Shown: positions 62,347 through 64,000 of the stretch, piece after piece
Numbering within the stretch: the stretch's first letter is position 1
Layout: each line of letters starts with the position of its first letter
Assembly: GCA_002452215.1 (NCBI GenBank)
Contig: DKCO01000053.1
Coordinates: 1 to 64,000 of the forward strand
DNA from: Spirochaetales bacterium UBA6872
GTDB taxonomy: Bacteria; Spirochaetota; Spirochaetia; Sphaerochaetales; Sphaerochaetaceae
DNA: 64,000 bases
Direction of reading: 5' to 3'
Notes under the pieces: generated by a model
What the model saw: the letters and a program-made list of their open reading frames with translations, nothing else
Told to the model about the DNA's origin: nothing
Database searches by the model: none
Position numbers and translations under genes: made by a program

Positions 62347-64000
62347 TTGATTTTCTGAATCTACCTGTATACCAACATAAGAGCGATATCCTTAAGGCTT
62401 TGGATTCAAACCAGACGATCATCGTAGAAAGCCCAACAGGCTCTGGCAAGACAACGCAAATTCCTCTAATTTTAAAGGAAGCTGGATATGACAAGGCTGG
62501 AATAATCGGAATAACGCAACCGAGGAGGATTGCAACTCTCTCTGTATGCGAATTTATCAAGAATCAAATTGGTGATACAGGCTCTTATTGCGCCTACAAA
62601 ATGCGTTTTGTAGACACATCCTCCCCTGATACCAGAATCAAGATAATGACAGATGGCATTCTTCTACAAGAAGTAAAGGCTGATCCTATTTTATCAAAAT
62701 ACTCTGTGATCATGGTCGACGAGGCCCATGAGAGGAGTCTTAACATAGACTTCATCCTTGGGCTTCTTAAAGAGATAGCAGAAGAAAGAAAAGACCTGAA
62801 GATAATAATCTCGTCCGCGACAATCAACACAAAAGTATTCTCCGATTTCTTCTCTTCAGCTCCTATAATCTCGATAAGCGGAAAGCCATACCCAGTTGAT
62901 GTAAGCTATATTCCGATGGAGCTTTCACGCGACAAGGAAGATGAGTATTTTGGCAAGATCATCTCGATTATAAAAAATGCGCATGAAAGCAAAGACGGAG
63001 GAGATGTGCTTCTATTCCTGCCAGGAGAGGGAGAGATCAAGGATTGCATTTCTTCTCTATATTGCTCAAATATAGCAAACTCGTTGCAAATATATCCATT
63101 GTATGGAAGGCTATCGAAAGAGGAACAAGAGAGAGTATTCTTGCCTACAGAAGAAGAAAAGACAAAAGTCGTAGTATCGACAAATATAGCCGAGACATCA
63201 TTGACAATCGATGGGATAAGGACAGTAATAGACTCAGGACTTGCAAAGATAAACTTCTACAATCAGCAGAATTTCACATCAGCACTTGTTGCAATGCAAA
63301 TATCGAAAGCATCTGCAGACCAAAGAAAAGGAAGAGCTGGTCGAACAGCTCCTGGAGTGTGCTACAGGATGTACAGCGAAAAAAGCTACAATATGCGCCC
63401 CGCTTTCTCCGAAGAAGAGATCTTGCATTCAGATTTGGCTGAAGTTGTTCTGAGAATGAGCGAGCTTGGAATCTACAACACCTCTACATTTCCATTCATT
63501 ACGATGCCGAAAAAAGATGCCTTGAGATCTGCAGAGGAAACACTAATAACAATAGGGGCTATAGAATCAAACCATCATTTGACTAAAATCGGTGAAATGA
63601 TGATCAAGTTCCCTCTCTTGCCAAGACTGTCGAGAGTAATTGTAGAATCGATTCTAAACTACCCTTCTGTCATTGCAAATGTAATCACAGCTGTTGCGTT
63701 CTTATCAACAAAATCACCTTATATACTTCCTCCAGGAGAGGAACTTGTTGCAAGAGATGTGCACCATGCAATGTGCGACAAAGTTTATGGCGATTTTGTC
63801 TCTATGCTTACTCTATACAGGAAATACAAAGCTCTCACAGCAAAAAAAGAGAAGGAGAGTTTTTGCAAAAGCCGTTTTCTGGATATGCAAACAATGGATG
63901 AAATTGTGCATATAAAAGAGCAACTGGAGGCAATTGTATCACAAGAGGGGATACCAATTTCAGAAGGAGGAAGCGTTTCCGACTATTTTTGCTGCCTTGC
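62343..64000 (+). CDS. HrpA-type DEAH-box RNA helicase, C-terminally cut by the window
   Basis: The frame starting at TTG 62343 is open to the window end (552 codons). GGAAG stands about eight bases upstream and the start overlaps the hisS stop (TTGA), so translation is coupled; no ATG fits. Residues 30-37 are Walker A SPTGSGKT, followed by TQPRRIATLSV (motif Ia), DEAHERSL at 126 (motif II), SSATI (motif III), STNIAETSLTIDGI (motif V) and QRKGRAGRTAPG (motif VI), then the winged-helix and ratchet region LTKIGEMMIKFPLLPRLSRVI. This is the HrpA/HrpB family of ATP-dependent 3'-5' RNA helicases; HrpA or HrpB cannot be decided from this part. Confidence 0.92.
   Translation, partial: MIDFLNLPVYQHKSDILKALDSNQTIIVESPTGSGKTTQIPLILKEAGYDKAGIIGITQPRRIATLSVCEFIKNQIGDTGSYCAYKMRFVDTSSPDTRIKIMTDGILLQEVKADPILSKYSVIMVDEAHERSLNIDFILGLLKEIAEERKDLKIIISSATINTKVFSDFFSSAPIISISGKPYPVDVSYIPMELSRDKEDEYFGKIISIIKNAHESKDGGDVLLFLPGEGEIKDCISSLYCSNIANSLQIYPLYGRLSKEEQERVFLPTEEEKTKVVVSTNIAETSLTIDGIRTVIDSGLAKINFYNQQNFTSALVAMQISKASADQRKGRAGRTAPGVCYRMYSEKSYNMRPAFSEEEILHSDLAEVVLRMSELGIYNTSTFPFITMPKKDALRSAEETLITIGAIESNHHLTKIGEMMIKFPLLPRLSRVIVESILNYPSVIANVITAVAFLSTKSPYILPPGEELVARDVHHAMCDKVYGDFVSMLTLYRKYKALTAKKEKESFCKSRFLDMQTMDEIVHIKEQLEAIVSQEGIPISEGGSVSDYFCCL

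Noticed and set aside
1..64000. CRISPR array, insertion sequence, prophage or integron
   Set aside because: No regularly spaced repeats, transposase, integrase, phage structural genes or terminal inverted repeats were seen.

Overview
The window is an A+T-rich (about 60% by eye), densely packed bacterial chromosome segment with short intergenic gaps and long co-directional runs. It looks like a double-membrane bacterium. A large exported protein ends in a beta-barrel-like domain with a C-terminal phenylalanine, there are several Cys-lipobox lipoproteins, and many exported binding proteins have signal peptides ending in FAQG, FASG or FAKG. Together with the FecR-type outer-membrane protein, the BMP (PnrA-like) nucleoside transporter and the low G+C, this suggests a spirochaete of the Treponema/Sphaerochaeta type. 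That assignment is inference; there is no rRNA here to prove it.

Layout. 1-8.5 kb: the start of a PIG-L deacetylase gene, a YesN/YesM-type two-component system, a TPR protein with aldose 1-epimerase, ftsH, and a small membrane-anchored heavy-metal-domain protein. 8.7-13.7 kb: a nucleoside-type ABC transporter (ATPase, two permeases, separately promoted binding protein). 13.9-20.2 kb: a seven-gene phosphate operon pstS-pstC-pstA-pstB-phoU-phoB-phoR, in which PstS is circularly permuted. A structured RNA candidate lies upstream of it. 20.6-26.3 kb: a 1303-residue outer-membrane protein translationally coupled to mutL. 26.3-32.7 kb: lipoprotein, acyltransferase and DHOD-like genes, then thrA-thrC, in which the aspartokinase half of ThrA has lost its catalytic motifs. 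32.7-35.5 kb: rpmB with a structured leader, tRNA-Pro, a DUF234-type ATPase and a DUF1003 protein.

35.7-38.4 kb holds the most unusual locus: two divergent surface-type lipoprotein genes, each with a different simple-repeat switch. One has a run of nine G inside the spacer of its promoter. The other has a (GA)9 run directly after its start codon, and in this sequence that run puts the gene out of frame. Together they look like a small phase-variation locus.

38.4-44 kb: a GntR regulator with two matching palindromic sites, an Ldh-family dehydrogenase, malic enzyme, a SASA esterase and a frameshifted MATE transporter. 44-46.2 kb: an amino-acid (cystine-type) ABC transporter. 46.3-54.6 kb: an eight-gene ribose-type ABC transporter operon with two Gfo/Idh/MocA dehydrogenases, two TIM-barrel isomerases and a LacI regulator, but no kinase. 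54.9-60.9 kb: tRNA-Thr, a second GntR regulator, and a four-gene operon (URO-D-like protein, orphan binding protein, M20 peptidase, L-cysteine desulfidase/serine dehydratase-like). 61-64 kb: hisS overlapping an HrpA-type helicase that runs off the window.

No rRNA, CRISPR array, insertion sequence, prophage or replication origin was recognised.
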